DNA of 5,714 bases, taken from assembly GCA_016780945.1 (NCBI GenBank), contig JADHKY010000073.1:1-5714 (forward strand), in the 5' to 3' direction. Position 1 is the stretch's first letter; each line of letters opens with the position of its first letter. Positions 5,547-5,714 of this stretch are shown piece after piece. The notes under the pieces are model-generated. The model made no database searches. It was not told the origin of the DNA and was given only the letters and a program-made list of their open reading frames with translations. Source of the stretch: Aquiluna sp. GTDB lineage: Bacteria > Actinomycetota > Actinomycetes > Actinomycetales > Microbacteriaceae. A program made the position numbers and the translations under genes.

Positions 5547-5566
5547 TTCCCCGAAAACTCGGGGAA
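5547..5566. repeat. Perfect 8-bp inverted repeat (hairpin) upstream of hupB
   Basis: TTCCCCGA (5547-5554) pairs perfectly with TCGGGGAA (5559-5566) around AAAC. On neither strand is it followed by a T tract, so it does not look like an intrinsic terminator. It may be a structured leader element or a protein site; no function is evident. Confidence 0.6.
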
Positions 5567-5630
5567 AAATCCACCGCAACACGCCGAGAACAGAGGTGCT
5601 TGCAGGTGCCTTGGTGGCTATAGGTTGATT

Positions 5631-5646
5631 GGGACATTAATGTCCC
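5631..5646. promoter_or_regulatory. Perfect 16-bp palindrome in the hupB upstream region
   Basis: GGGACATTAATGTCCC reads the same on both strands with no mismatch. It ends ten bases before the hupB ribosome site and 22 before the ATG. As DNA it could be an operator for a dimeric regulator or lie at the promoter/start region; as RNA it would form a six-base-pair stem with a UUAA loop in the leader. It is unlike the Zur boxes in sequence. Confidence 0.5.
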
Positions 5647-5668
5647 TAACAAGTCCAGGAGGACCATT

Positions 5669-5714
5669 ATGAACAAGAGCGAACTCGTAGCAGCAGTTGC
5701 CAAGCACACTGGCG
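5669..5714 (+). CDS. hupB: DNA-binding protein HU, N-terminal fragment
   Basis: Only the first 15 codons are in the window: MNKSELVAAVAKHTG, the conserved opening of HU-family histone-like proteins (helix 1 of the dimerisation domain). HU is a small nucleoid protein that bends and wraps DNA without strict sequence preference. The ATG at 5669 is supported by AGGAGG at 5657-5662, six bases upstream. In some actinobacteria HU has a long lysine-rich tail; that part lies beyond the window, so the type cannot be judged. It has its own upstream region after the ribosomal terminator, containing a perfect palindrome. Confidence 0.9.
   Translation, partial: MNKSELVAAVAKHTG

Larger units (their letters stand above)
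5405..5668. other. Non-coding gap between rpsN and hupB
   Basis: About 264 bases hold no credible gene. An open frame at 5484-5672 has no ribosome site, no family resemblance, and runs into the hupB start. I see no tRNA-like cloverleaf. Two palindromes lie here (5547-5566 and 5631-5646). TACGCT at 5452-5457 could be a -10 element with TTGCCC (5431-5436) only 15 bases upstream; TAGGTT (5621-5626) with TTGCAG (5600-5605) is another weak pair. The hupB promoter must lie in this stretch, and a long leader or small RNA is possible, but nothing decides it. Confidence 0.6.

Noticed and set aside
5484..5672. Small + strand frame of 62 codons before hupB
   Set aside because: No ribosome site, no family resemblance, and it overlaps the hupB ribosome site and start.

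Overview
The window looks like chromosomal DNA of a high-GC Gram-positive bacterium (Actinobacteria), most likely a Microbacteriaceae-type organism with moderate GC. This rests on the E2 acyltransferase C-terminus, the Zur with an HHHH/CxxC cluster close to mycobacterial FurB/Zur as I recall it, the rpmB-rpmG-rpsN-hupB order, and GTG/TTG starts. The family assignment is inference; no 16S or other marker is present. All genes lie on the + strand.

Layout. (1) 1-281: the end of a 2-oxo acid dehydrogenase E2 gene. (2) 287-4530: a zinc-uptake locus made of two transcription units. Each is preceded by an AT-rich palindrome read here as a Zur box (287-305 and 1463-1481), sharing 16 of 17 bases over AATCATTWTCAATAAGG. 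The first unit is a single gene, znuA1 (325-1416), a lipoprotein with a very long His/Asp/Glu-rich loop, closed by a strong hairpin terminator (1427-1464). The second is a tight operon znuA2-znuC-znuB-zur (1500-4530) with abutting or overlapping genes. (3) 4643-5361: rpmB-rpmG-rpsN encoding ribosomal proteins L28, L33 and S14, all in cysteine-poor, zinc-independent forms, ending in a textbook intrinsic terminator (5377-5404). (4) 5405-5668: a non-coding gap with two palindromes. (5) 5669-end: the first codons of hupB (HU).

How it works together: ZnuA1 and ZnuA2 would capture zinc outside the membrane, ZnuB would pass it through the membrane, and ZnuC would supply ATP-driven power. Zur, encoded last in the operon, would repress both znuA promoters when zinc is plentiful, giving autoregulation. 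The zinc-free ribosomal proteins next door fit the same theme, because in several actinobacteria such paralogues are Zur-regulated, but no Zur box is visible in front of this cluster.

No wholly new system was found. The most notable points are the nearly perfect 54-bp tandem duplication in the znuA1 metal-binding loop, the two ZnuA paralogues that differ in anchoring and predicted metal ligands, the zinc-free ribosomal cluster beside zur without an operator, and unexplained palindromes before rpmB and hupB.
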